Origin: Acidobacteriota bacterium
Lineage (GTDB): Bacteria; Acidobacteriota; Vicinamibacteria; Vicinamibacterales; UBA8438
DNA: 64,000 nt
NCBI GenBank assembly: GCA_009838525.1
Contig: VXRJ01000035.1
Span: forward strand, 71,462-135,461
Reading direction: 5' to 3'
The notes under the pieces were generated by a model. That model worked only from the letters and a program-made list of their open reading frames with translations. It did not search any database and had not been told where the DNA came from. The position numbers and the translations under genes are program-made. Shown here one piece after another: positions 8,724 through 16,946 of this stretch (within the stretch, counting starts at the first letter, position 1; every line of letters starts with the position of its first letter).

Positions 8724-10213
8724 TGTCTGCCGCCCCGGTGGTCTCGATAGTGATCCCGGTGTTGCGGGACTCGGTAGAGCTGGAAGGCCTGCTCGGCAAC
8801 CTTGACGACGCGGCGACGCCCGATGCCGGGGACTCGCCGGAGGTAATCGTCGTCAACAGCGAACCGGCCGATCCGGCGATAGCGGCGTTGCGGCGGCGCT
8901 TCCCGGCTGTGCGCTGGATGGATGGCGCGCGCGGGCGCGGCCGGCAGATGAACGCCGGGGCGGCGGTGGCCGGCGGGCGATGGCTCCTGTTTCTTCATGC
9001 CGACGCACGACTGGAGCCCGGGTGTCTGCGGGCCGTTGCGGGGCTGGATCGGGAAGATGTCGTGGGTGGCGCGTTCCGGCTGGCGATCGCCTCGCCGCAC
9101 TGGTTTGCCCGGACCATCGAAAGGGGAGTGGCGCTTCGCACGAAGTGGCTGCGGTTGCCATACGGCGATCAGGGCATCTTCGTGCGCCGCGAAGCGTTCG
9201 ATGCACTCGGCGGCTATGCGCCCTTGCCGCTGATGGAGGACGTCGATCTGATCCTGCGCCTCTGGAGGGTGGGGCGGTTGCGCTTTCCGCCGGAGCGCGT
9301 GCGCGTATCGGCGCGGCGATGGGAGCGGGATGGCTGGCTGCCCCGCACGATCTCCAATCTCTGGCTGCTGGTGCGCTACGTCGCCGGCGCATCGCCGGCC
9401 CGGCTGGCGCGCGCCTACTACGGCGAGGACCGGGTGCGGGCGGCGACCGAGTCCGCCGGATCAGGCGGCGGAGCCGCCACGAGCGGCGCGGTCTCGGTGA
9501 TTATCCCGGCTCTGAACGAGGAAGCGGCGATCCCCGAGGTACTGGACGAGATCCCGGAGATTGCGGATCGCGTCATCGTTGCCGACAACGGCTCGACCGA
9601 CGAGACCGCAGAGCTCGCACGCGCGGCGGGCGCGACGGTGGTGAGCGAACCGGTGCGTGGCTACGGAAGGGCCTGCCTTGCCGGGCTGCGTGCGTTGCCG
9701 CCCGCCGGAGGTGACGATATCGTCGTCTTCCTCGACGCGGACCGGAGCGACTATCCGGAGGAGATGCCTCTGCTGGTCGAGCCAATCCGCCGCGGCGAGG
9801 CGGACTTCGTGCTGGGTAATCGCGCCGGCGCCGGCCGTCCCTGGTCGGCGCGGTTCGGCACCGCGCTCTGCGTCTGGCTCATCAACCGCCTGTGGGGCAC
9901 CCGCTACCGCGACCTCGGTCCGTTCCGCGCGATCCGCCGCGACGTCCTCGATGACCTCGGGATGAAGGATCTCACTTGGGGTTGGACGATAGAGATGCAG
10001 GTGAAGGCGGCCGAGGCGGCGCTCCGCGTCCGCGAGGTTCCGGTCCGCCAGCGCACCCGCATCGGGCAGTCGAAGATCTCCGGCACCGTCATGGGCACCC
10101 TCCGGGCCGGCGCCCGCATGCTCCATATCATCTGGTCGCTCCACCGCACGCGGCGGGCCCGGCGCGGCCGGCCGGAGGGAGGAGGCGGCGCGGAGTCGCG
10201 CAGCGCGTCATGA
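8720..10213 (+). CDS. Two-domain glycosyltransferase: TIGR04283-type GT2 fused to a dolichol-P-mannose-synthase-like GT2
   Basis: Protein of 497 residues with two GT-A domains in tandem. Residues about 5-235 match the TIGR04283 group: 'GRGRQMNAGAAVAGGRWLLFLHADA', seen as 'GRGRQMNAGA' and 'LLFLHADARLEPG', then 'PYGDQGIFVRREAFDALGG', 'PLMEDVDLILRL' and 'SARRWERDGW'. Residues about 258-485 form a second GT2 domain: 'SVIIPALNEEAAIPEVL', 'VIVADNGSTDET', 'IVVFLDADRSDYPEEM' and 'RIGQSKISGTVMGT', like polyprenyl-phosphate sugar transferases. The usual arrangement is separate neighbouring genes, so this is a fusion. ATG at 8720 overlaps the esterase stop. The C-terminal tail is Arg/Gly-rich and probably unstructured. 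Donor and acceptor sugars are unknown. Confidence 0.85.
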   Translation: MMSAAPVVSIVIPVLRDSVELEGLLGNLDDAATPDAGDSPEVIVVNSEPADPAIAALRRRFPAVRWMDGARGRGRQMNAGAAVAGGRWLLFLHADARLEPGCLRAVAGLDREDVVGGAFRLAIASPHWFARTIERGVALRTKWLRLPYGDQGIFVRREAFDALGGYAPLPLMEDVDLILRLWRVGRLRFPPERVRVSARRWERDGWLPRTISNLWLLVRYVAGASPARLARAYYGEDRVRAATESAGSGGGAATSGAVSVIIPALNEEAAIPEVLDEIPEIADRVIVADNGSTDETAELARAAGATVVSEPVRGYGRACLAGLRALPPAGGDDIVVFLDADRSDYPEEMPLLVEPIRRGEADFVLGNRAGAGRPWSARFGTALCVWLINRLWGTRYRDLGPFRAIRRDVLDDLGMKDLTWGWTIEMQVKAAEAALRVREVPVRQRTRIGQSKISGTVMGTLRAGARMLHIIWSLHRTRRARRGRPEGGGGAESRSAS

Positions 10214-11583
10214 CGGCCCGGATTGTCGCCTGCGGCATCGTCCTCCTGGTCGCCCTCTCCGCCGCCGCCGCGATCGACGCGCGCGCCAACGCCGAAGCGT
10301 TCGTCGCCTTCCTCGCCGTCGCGTCGATTGCCTACCTGACGGCGCTCCACGCGATCACGCGGCAGCCGCCGTCCCTGGACGCTCCGCCGCTCATCCGCCC
10401 CGCGCCGCCGGGGGCGGGAGGGCCCGGGGTGAGCCGGTCCCTGCTCTTCTGCCTTGCGCTCGCCCTGATCTGGCGCATCGTGTTCCTGGCCGCCAGCCCG
10501 CTCGTCTCGGATGATGTCTACCGCTACATCTGGGATGGCCGTGTCCAGCAGATAGGCGTCAGCCCCTACGCCATCGCGCCGGCCGATCCCACCGGAGCGG
10601 TTCTCCACACCGAGGCGACCCGTCGAATCGACCCGACCAGCGCCGTCCTGCCTTCCGTCTACCCGCCGCTGGCGCAGCGCTTCTTCCTGCTCGTCACGCT
10701 GGTAGACGACTCCGCCGTCGCGATGACGCTCGCCGTACTCCTGTGCGACCTGCTCGTTGTCGCCCTGCTCTGGCACTGGTTCACGGCGGCGGGACGCAGC
10801 CGCTGGTGGGTGCTTGCCTACGCCTGGCATCCTCTTGTGGCACTCGAGGGGGCAGGCGGCGCGCACGTCGACCTGCTCGGCACCCTGCTGCTTGTCGCCG
10901 CGGCCTACGCGCTGGCGTGGCGCCGGTCCCTGCTGGCCGCGGTCGCGCTTGCGGGGGCCATAGCGGTCAAGTTCCTGCCGGTCGTCCTGCTGCCGGTCTT
11001 CTGGCGGCGCATCCGGCCGATCGACGCAGTGGCCGGCACAGCGGTTATCCTGCTGCTGTACCTGCCGTTCATTACCGCGACCGGCGACTGGTTGCCGGTC
11101 GGATCGCTCGGAACCTACGTCGCCCAATGGCGTTTCAACGGCCCCGCGTTCCGTTGGCTCGAGGCGGGGCTCGGCGCGCGCGGGGCCGTGGTCGTGGCGG
11201 TCGCGGCGGGACTCGGGGTTGCGGCGTACATGCGCCGGACCCGGCTGCCCTACGATCCGGCGGCGTGGGCATGGCCGCTCGCGGCGACACTCAGCCTGAT
11301 GCCGGCCGTCTACCCCTGGTACCTGGTCTGGCTGGTGCCGTTCCTGGTGCGGCCGGCCGCGTCGCCGCCGGTGATTTGGCCGCTGGGCGCCTGGACGCTC
11401 GCGTCCACCGCAACCTATGTCGTCTGGACACCGTTTCTGGCCGGTGAGGGATGGGTCTTGCCCGCGTGGGTGGAACTGGCGGAGTACGGGTGCGTCGCCG
11501 CGGCCGCCATCTGGGTCTGGCGGCGCCGGACGACCGCCGCCGGTGGACCTGCCCGGCGGCCGTCCCTGTGGGGGCGCGGTTGA
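10210..11583 (+). CDS. Polytopic GT-C glycosyltransferase (GT87/MptB-like)
   Basis: Integral membrane protein of 457 residues with about 10-12 hydrophobic helices. The loop 'SDDVYRYIWDGRVQQIGVSPY' (seen as 'DDVYRYIWDGR' and 'GVSPYAIAP') carries the acidic DD motif and the 'YxWDG' signature of polyprenyl-phosphate-sugar-using GT-C enzymes. 'AYAWHPLVALEGAGGAHVD' and 'KFLPVVLLPVFWRR' are also typical. ATG at 10210 overlaps the preceding stop (ATGA). The upstream gene has a dolichol-P-sugar-synthase-like half, so a plausible pathway is cytoplasmic charging of a lipid carrier followed by transfer here at the outer face of the inner membrane. This is inference from neighbourhood and families. Confidence 0.8.
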   Translation: MTARIVACGIVLLVALSAAAAIDARANAEAFVAFLAVASIAYLTALHAITRQPPSLDAPPLIRPAPPGAGGPGVSRSLLFCLALALIWRIVFLAASPLVSDDVYRYIWDGRVQQIGVSPYAIAPADPTGAVLHTEATRRIDPTSAVLPSVYPPLAQRFFLLVTLVDDSAVAMTLAVLLCDLLVVALLWHWFTAAGRSRWWVLAYAWHPLVALEGAGGAHVDLLGTLLLVAAAYALAWRRSLLAAVALAGAIAVKFLPVVLLPVFWRRIRPIDAVAGTAVILLLYLPFITATGDWLPVGSLGTYVAQWRFNGPAFRWLEAGLGARGAVVVAVAAGLGVAAYMRRTRLPYDPAAWAWPLAATLSLMPAVYPWYLVWLVPFLVRPAASPPVIWPLGAWTLASTATYVVWTPFLAGEGWVLPAWVELAEYGCVAAAAIWVWRRRTTAAGGPARRPSLWGRG

Positions 11584-11678
11584 CAACGCCTCAGTCGTAA
11601 GGGGACCATGAAGCTGATGAGACCAGCCGCGAGGCCGACGCTGGATTACCGCGCGTCCCGACGGGAGAGAACAGACCG

Positions 11679-12629
11679 ATGCTGATAAAGAAGGCGTCCG
11701 ACATCCGCTCATCGGAGATCACCCCCGAGCACCTCTACTGGAACCGCCGCCAGTTCATCCAGACGGCTTCCGGCGCCGCACTGGGCGGCGCGGCGCTGCT
11801 CGGGCATTCCGACTCCGCGCTCCACGCGCAGGAGCCGCTGGGCGACCTCAGCCCCAGCCCATTCAGCACCGACGAGCGAAAGAACTCGTACGACGAGATC
11901 ACGAGCTACAACAACTTCTACGAGTTCGGACTCGACAAGGAAGACCCGAAGCGCTACGCCGACGAGTTGACAGTCGAGCCGTGGTCGGTCCGCGTGGAAG
12001 GGCACATGAATCGCCCGGCGGCCGACTACGCGCTGGAGGATATCCTCAGCCCGCACCCGCTGGAGGAACGGATCTACCGGTTGCGCTGTGTCGAGGCGTG
12101 GTCGATGGTGGTCCCGTGGGTCGGGTTTCCGCTGGCCGACCTCGTCAAGCGATTCGAGCCGACTTCCCGGGCCAAGTACGTCCGGTTCGAGACGCTGTAC
12201 CGCCCGGAGGAGTTCCGTGGCCAGCGCGCCCGCAACCTTGAGTACCCGTACGTCGAGGGGCTCCGGATGGACGAGGCGCTCAATCCGCTGGCGCTGATGG
12301 TGGTCGGCATCTACGGCCGCTCGCTCCTGAACCAGAACGGCGCACCGCTCCGCCTCATGGTTCCCTGGAAGTACGGTTTCAAGAGTCTCAAGTCAATCGT
12401 CAAGATCGAGTTTGTCGAGGATGAGCCGCGCAACACCTGGAACGTGGCCATCCCGCACGAGTACGGCTTCTACGCGAACGTGAACCCGGAAGTGGATCAC
12501 CCGCGCTGGTCGCAGGCGAGCGAGCGCCGGATCGGCGACTTCTTCCGGCGGCCGACCGAGATGTTCAACGGCTACGGCGAGCAGGTGGCCCACATGTACG
12601 CCGGGATGGACCTGCGGGAGAACTACTAG
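11679..12629 (+). CDS. msrP: Protein-methionine-sulfoxide reductase catalytic subunit MsrP
   Basis: Periplasmic molybdoenzyme of 316 residues that repairs oxidised methionines in exported proteins with electrons from MsrQ. A Tat signal 'NRRQFIQTASGAALGGAALL' starts near residue 22. The catalytic Cys that binds molybdenum is in 'YRLRCVEAWSMVVPW', and 'LNQNGAPLRLMVPWKYGFK' is the conserved pterin-binding stretch (seen as 'GAPLRLMVPWKYGFKS'). The length is that of the family. A GGGAGAG ribosome site lies about 9 bases before ATG 11679. The msrQ gene follows 27 bases later. moaA, needed for molybdenum cofactor synthesis, is 4.3 kb downstream, which may be coincidence. Confidence 0.95.
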   Translation: MLIKKASDIRSSEITPEHLYWNRRQFIQTASGAALGGAALLGHSDSALHAQEPLGDLSPSPFSTDERKNSYDEITSYNNFYEFGLDKEDPKRYADELTVEPWSVRVEGHMNRPAADYALEDILSPHPLEERIYRLRCVEAWSMVVPWVGFPLADLVKRFEPTSRAKYVRFETLYRPEEFRGQRARNLEYPYVEGLRMDEALNPLALMVVGIYGRSLLNQNGAPLRLMVPWKYGFKSLKSIVKIEFVEDEPRNTWNVAIPHEYGFYANVNPEVDHPRWSQASERRIGDFFRRPTEMFNGYGEQVAHMYAGMDLRENY

Positions 12630-12656
12630 CAGCCAGGAGGTCGTAGCCACTTAGCC

Positions 12657-13292
12657 ATGGCGCTGTCGTCAGCACAGTGGATACGCCGCGTCAAGCCTGC
12701 TGTTTTTCTTGTCTGCCTCGTTCCCGCGCTGCTGCTCCTCCGGGACGCCTTTACACCCGGCGGGCTGGGCGTCAACCCGATTGAGACCATCACCCATCGC
12801 ACCGGCGACTGGGCGTTGCGTTTCCTCCTGATTTCGCTCGCCGTCACTCCGGTGCGCTGGCTCACCGGCTGGCAGTTGCTCATCCGCTTCCGCCGGATGT
12901 GGGGACTGTTCGCCTTTTTCTATGCATGCCTGCACCTGTCGACGTACGTCGTCTTCGATCACTTCTTCAGCGTGACGGCGATCATCGACGATGTGATCGA
13001 GCGGAAGTACGTCACCGCCGGCATGTTCGGCTTCCTGATGCTGCTCCCGCTCGCGGTGACGTCGACGCAGGGGTGGATCCGGCGGCTCGGCCGCCGCTGG
13101 ACGACGCTGCACCGGCTTGCCTACGTCGCCGCCGCGGCGGGTGTCGTCCACTTCCTCTGGCTGGTGAAGATCTCGATCTTCGAGCCGATGATCTACGGCG
13201 TGATCCTCGCCGTGCTCCTGGGCGCGCGCGTCGCGAAACGGTACAGCTCAGGCGTTGTGGGTGCTGCCCGGGGTCTTACCCCAGGCTCGTAG
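12657..13292 (+). CDS. msrQ: MsrQ haem-binding membrane subunit
   Basis: Inner-membrane haem b protein of 211 residues that passes quinone- or flavin-derived electrons to MsrP. It shows about six hydrophobic helices, with histidines in 'THRTGDWALRFLLISLAVTP', 'FYACLHLSTYVVFDH', 'LHRLAYVAAAAGVVHFLW', the ferric-reductase-like arrangement. 'VTPVRWLTGW' and 'RRMWGLFAFFYA' are typical of MsrQ. An AGGAGG lies 16 bases before the ATG, rather far, so initiation may depend partly on translation of msrP. The end of the frame, with 'GARVAKRYSSGVVGAARG', runs into a hairpin repeat that overlaps the stop codon. Confidence 0.93.
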   Translation: MALSSAQWIRRVKPAVFLVCLVPALLLLRDAFTPGGLGVNPIETITHRTGDWALRFLLISLAVTPVRWLTGWQLLIRFRRMWGLFAFFYACLHLSTYVVFDHFFSVTAIIDDVIERKYVTAGMFGFLMLLPLAVTSTQGWIRRLGRRWTTLHRLAYVAAAAGVVHFLWLVKISIFEPMIYGVILAVLLGARVAKRYSSGVVGAARGLTPGS

Positions 13293-13323
13293 GAGCTTGC
13301 GCTAACGCTCCCGTAAGGGCGCG
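13292..13323 (+). repeat. Interspersed hairpin repeat, copy 1
   Basis: Short inverted repeat GGAGCTTGCGCTAACGCTCC (13292-13311) followed by CGTAAGGGCGCGC. It begins on the last base of the msrQ stop codon. Its layout, a stem with a CGCTRRCG apex next to a GGGCGC stretch, resembles the copies at 16838, 21158 and 48603. It probably acts as a terminator or is a REP-like element; no U-run follows. Confidence 0.5.
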
Positions 13324-13355
13324 CGGTCTCGATACGGCGCCTACCCCCGGCGGTG

Positions 13356-14510
13356 TCAGAACACGTGCCGGTCCGGCTCCGGCCGCTTCGATGCCAGCCC
13401 GACCAACGCCTCCTCGCGGCGCGAACCGTCCATCCGTCCCGTCAGGTAGGCGCCTACCGCCGGACCCAGCTTGAAACCGTGCCCCGATCCGCCGCCGGCG
13501 AGCCAGACGTTCTCCGTTTCCGGGTGCCGGTCGAGCAGGAGGTCGCCGTTCCAGGTATTCGCGTACTGACACACGCGCGCCTCGACGAGCGGCGCGTTCC
13601 GCAACCCCGGCAGCCGCTCGGCGGCCGCGGCGCGGACCGCCTCCATGGCTCTTGCCGTCGGCATCCGATCGCCCGTTTCGGGATCGAAGGCGGGGCCGTG
13701 CTCGTGGAGCGCCACTTTCGCGCCTCGCCCGTCCAGCGCCGGCAGCCCGTATGCCTCCGCCCCCCGATCAATCCACGCCGGCATGGCGGGCGGCGCGAAC
13801 CGTTCGTCTCCGGCTGGCGGACCCAGGAATCCGACCTCCTGGCGCGTCGGTCGGATCAAGGGTCCCAGCAGGCGGGGGAAGAGACGCGGCATCCATGCGC
13901 CGCACGCGAAGACGAATGTTCCCGCCGACAGGCGGCTCCCGTCCGCCAGCGGCAGGCTGGCAAGCCCCGCCGCGCCGCTAGACGGTTCGATGGGGGCGGC
14001 GGCCGCCAGGCGGTACTCCACGCCGTGCCGCCGGGCGTCGCGGGCGGCCAGCGCTACCGCACGCCGCGCCAGCAGCACGCCGCTCTCCGGTTCGAACAGC
14101 CCCCCTGCGTACGGTTCCACGTCGAACTGCGGAAACCGTTCGCGCAGCGCCCGCTGGTCCAGCCGTTCCAGAGGCACGCCGAGCGACTCGACGGTCCGCG
14201 CCGTCACCTCGGTCGCCGAATCATCCGGCCGGGCGAACCAGAGCACGCCGGTCCGCTGGAACAGTGCTTCGCCCGCCTCGTCGAACAGGCGCTGCCACTG
14301 GGGCAAAGCCTCCCGCGCCCACGTGGAGTAGAGCGCGCGGTCGCCGTACCCCACCCGTATGATCCGCGATTCCCCGCCCGACGCCGCCCGGGGGTGTCCC
14401 GACCCGTGCCCGTCGACGAGGACCACGGTTCGGCCGGTGGCACGAAGGTGCCGAGCGGTCCAGACTCCGAAGACGCCCGCCCCAATCACCGCCACGTCCG
14501 GATGCGCCAT
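13356..14510 (-). CDS. FAD-dependent amine oxidase (monomeric sarcosine oxidase / SolA-like)
   Basis: Flavoprotein of 384 residues, the usual length of monomeric sarcosine oxidase and N-methyltryptophan oxidase. The N-terminus carries the Rossmann motif 'DVAVIGAGVFGVWTARHL'. 'SGGESRIIRVGYGDRALY' matches the flavin and substrate region of the MSOX group. Near the C-terminus, 'VCQYANTWNGDLLLD' holds the Cys that covalently binds FAD in MSOX, and 'GGGSGHGFKLGPAVG' is the closing FAD contact. It would oxidise an N-methyl or secondary amino acid to an imine with hydrogen peroxide as by-product. ATG at 14510 starts just before the Rossmann strand. It converges with msrQ; the possible link of peroxide with methionine-sulfoxide repair is only suggestive. 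Confidence 0.85.
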   Translation of the reverse strand: MAHPDVAVIGAGVFGVWTARHLRATGRTVVLVDGHGSGHPRAASGGESRIIRVGYGDRALYSTWAREALPQWQRLFDEAGEALFQRTGVLWFARPDDSATEVTARTVESLGVPLERLDQRALRERFPQFDVEPYAGGLFEPESGVLLARRAVALAARDARRHGVEYRLAAAAPIEPSSGAAGLASLPLADGSRLSAGTFVFACGAWMPRLFPRLLGPLIRPTRQEVGFLGPPAGDERFAPPAMPAWIDRGAEAYGLPALDGRGAKVALHEHGPAFDPETGDRMPTARAMEAVRAAAAERLPGLRNAPLVEARVCQYANTWNGDLLLDRHPETENVWLAGGGSGHGFKLGPAVGAYLTGRMDGSRREEALVGLASKRPEPDRHVF

Positions 14511-14710
14511 CCGGGCATGATAGCCGCGACCGCCCTGCCCGTTCGCCGGGCTGGAGGCCCGTTCAGGCGTCAAAACGGCCACTTCCCCGAAAAACGCTCG
14601 TCTTGTCGCACGGGGCGTGCGATGCTACGCAGGTCCTGGCGGGTGGTGTGTCTGTACGGCCGCCCGTTACTCTGGAGGCTCGGGAATCCCGGCACAAGGG
14701 TGAGACGATA

Positions 14711-16825
14711 ATGCACAAGCCGATCAAGTACGTCGAGAAAGGGCTGTCGGTGGCGGCGAACGGGGCATGGTTCTTCTATGACCGGTTCAATGCGTTCAGC
14801 CAGCGTCCGTCGTTCACGCCGAACTGGTCCGACAAGCCGCTGCTGAAGTCGCACGAGAAGGTGAAGCCGCCCCTCGGATGGCCGCGCGAGACCGACTCGC
14901 TCTGCCCGACGTGCGTCCGCGAAGCGCGGCAGGACATCCTCGACGGAAAGAAGGACTACAAGATTCTCCTCAACGAGAAGGTGGGAGAGATCAAGGCGCA
15001 GATCGTCGAGCGCGACGGGAAGATCCTGATGGTCAAGGAGTGCCCCGTGCACGGGGTCTTCGAGGACGTGATGGCCATCGACACGGAGTTCTTCAAGCAC
15101 CTCGAGGAGTCGTTCCCGGGGAGCGACATCCGCGCCCACAACGACGCGAAACTGCACAACCACGGCAGCAGCACGATCAAGTACGGACGCGGATCGGTCC
15201 TGACGATCGACCTGACCAACCGCTGCAACATGATGTGCGATCCCTGCTTCATGGACGCGAACCAGGTCGGCTTCGTCCATGAACTGTCGTGGGACGACAT
15301 CAAGACGCTGCTCGACAACGCCATTTCCATCAAGCCGAAGCGGCAGATGTCGGTGCAGTTCTCCGGCGGCGAGCCGACCATCTCGCCCTACTTCCTCGAC
15401 GCCGTCCGCTACGCGCGGAAGGTGGGCTACAACAGCGTGCAGGCGGCGACCAACGGCATCGAGTTCGCCAAGAGCTACGATTTCGCTCGCGCGGCGGCGG
15501 ACGCCGGCCTGCGCTACGCCTACCTGCAGTTCGACGGCATCGGCAACGCCGCGAACTCGCACCGTCTCGTCGGCAACCTGTTCGACGTCAAGCTGCGGGC
15601 GATCGAGAACCTGCACAAGGCCGGCGTCGACATCGTGCCGGTCATCACGATCATCAACGGGATCAACAACGAGCAGGTGGGCCGCGTCGTGCAGTTCGCG
15701 CTCGACAACCCGAAGACCATCAGCTTCCTGTCGTTCCAGCCGGTGTCGTTCACCGGCCGCGACGAGGAGATCACCGACGAGCGCCGCAAGGCGCAGCGCT
15801 ACACGCTTTCGCACCTGGCCCACGACGTCAAGGACCAGACCGGCATCGGCGAGCCGGCGCGCGACTGGTTCCCGATCTCCTTCATGGGGACGTTCACCGA
15901 CTGGGCCGACCTGGTGCACGGTCCGGAGGAGAACTGGGGCCAGCTCAATTGCGGCTGCCACCCGAACTGCGGTGTCGGCATGGCCGTGATGATCGACAAG
16001 GAGACGAAGGAGGCGGTGCCCTTCACCAAGTTCGTCCGGGGCGAGCAGCTCGCCAAGGACATTGCCCGGGTCAACGACGCGGCCGGCGGGCGGTTCCGTT
16101 CGGTCCTCGGCATGGGGCTGGCGCTGATGCGGAACTACGACCCGTTCAATGCGCCGACCCACTTCAAGCTGGCCGACCTGCTGAAGAAGTTCGACAAGAC
16201 GTTCGGGGCGACTGGCAAGGACTATGGCAAGGTGTCGGGCGACCGGACCCAGAATGACATCGCGAAGCGCCGCGGTGATCGCTGGAACTTCCTCTTCGTG
16301 GCCGGCATGTGGTTCCAGGACTTGTTCAACTACGACTTCCGGCGCACCGAGCGCTGCATCATTCCGTACGCGACGCAGGAAGGCGAGATCTCGTTCTGCG
16401 CCTACAACACCGGCATCGGCTGGCGGAACATCATCGAGAAGATGCACATGACCGCCACGCTGACGAAGTGGTACGAGGAGCGCGGGAGGCACGAGATCTT
16501 CGCCGGCGGGAAGCACGTGCAGCTCAATACCACCGAGCACTCGCTGGTGCTCGATCCGGAGGCGGTCGCGGCCGGCGAGCAGCATGACCTCGACGATGCG
16601 GGGATCGCCAAGAACGCCCGGCAGGAAAAGCTTGCCGCCCGCGCCGCGGCCAAGGCGGCGGCGAACGGCGGCAACGGCAAGCCGGCGGATCCGCAGCAGG
16701 CGGCGCACGACGCGCAGATGGCCGCCCTCTACCGCCAGCACGTCCTGAAAGAGCAGCAGGAGCCCCTGGTCCAGATCCAGGGCCTGAAGACCGCCAAGAA
16801 GGACGAGCCGGTCAGCGTCGGCTAG
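14711..16825 (+). CDS. Radical SAM protein, Tes/Mss (MJ0619)-like superfamily
   Basis: Large radical SAM enzyme of 704 residues. An N-terminal metal-binding module has 'SLCPTCVREA' and 'KECPVHGVFEDVM', the CxxC...CPxHG arrangement found in the MJ0619/Tes group. The SAM/4Fe-4S motif is 'TNRCNMMCDPCFMDANQ' (Cx3Cx2C), then 'FSGGEPTISPYF'. Further cysteines in 'LNCGCHPNCGVGM' and 'ERCIIPY...ISFCAYN' may hold auxiliary clusters. The tail from about residue 610 is Ala/Lys/Gln-rich and probably disordered. Tes joins lipid tails carbon-to-carbon in archaea, and Mss-type relatives make membrane-spanning lipids in bacteria, some of them Acidobacteria. Function here is inferred. ATG 14711 has AAGGGTGAG upstream. 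Confidence 0.65.
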   Translation: MHKPIKYVEKGLSVAANGAWFFYDRFNAFSQRPSFTPNWSDKPLLKSHEKVKPPLGWPRETDSLCPTCVREARQDILDGKKDYKILLNEKVGEIKAQIVERDGKILMVKECPVHGVFEDVMAIDTEFFKHLEESFPGSDIRAHNDAKLHNHGSSTIKYGRGSVLTIDLTNRCNMMCDPCFMDANQVGFVHELSWDDIKTLLDNAISIKPKRQMSVQFSGGEPTISPYFLDAVRYARKVGYNSVQAATNGIEFAKSYDFARAAADAGLRYAYLQFDGIGNAANSHRLVGNLFDVKLRAIENLHKAGVDIVPVITIINGINNEQVGRVVQFALDNPKTISFLSFQPVSFTGRDEEITDERRKAQRYTLSHLAHDVKDQTGIGEPARDWFPISFMGTFTDWADLVHGPEENWGQLNCGCHPNCGVGMAVMIDKETKEAVPFTKFVRGEQLAKDIARVNDAAGGRFRSVLGMGLALMRNYDPFNAPTHFKLADLLKKFDKTFGATGKDYGKVSGDRTQNDIAKRRGDRWNFLFVAGMWFQDLFNYDFRRTERCIIPYATQEGEISFCAYNTGIGWRNIIEKMHMTATLTKWYEERGRHEIFAGGKHVQLNTTEHSLVLDPEAVAAGEQHDLDDAGIAKNARQEKLAARAAAKAAANGGNGKPADPQQAAHDAQMAALYRQHVLKEQQEPLVQIQGLKTAKKDEPVSVG

Positions 16826-16837
16826 GCATTCTTGGCC

Positions 16838-16913
16838 GTAGAAGCTGCGCGCCAGCGGAACTTCTACGCGGCCGTGAGACTTCCAACGGGCCACACAGGG
16901 CGCGTACGCGCCC
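16838..16913 (-). repeat. Interspersed hairpin repeat, copy 2
   Basis: Between the radical SAM gene and moaA. It consists of GTAGAAG...CTTCTAC arms (16838-16844 and 16861-16867) around a GCGCGCCAGCG apex, then CTTCCAACGGG, then the perfect palindrome GGGCGCGTACGCGCCC (16898-16913). Read on the minus strand, the order and sequence match the copy upstream of phoH. Confidence 0.6.
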
Positions 16914-16946
16914 CGTCGTGCGAAGCCAGGTGCGATAATTGGGCCG

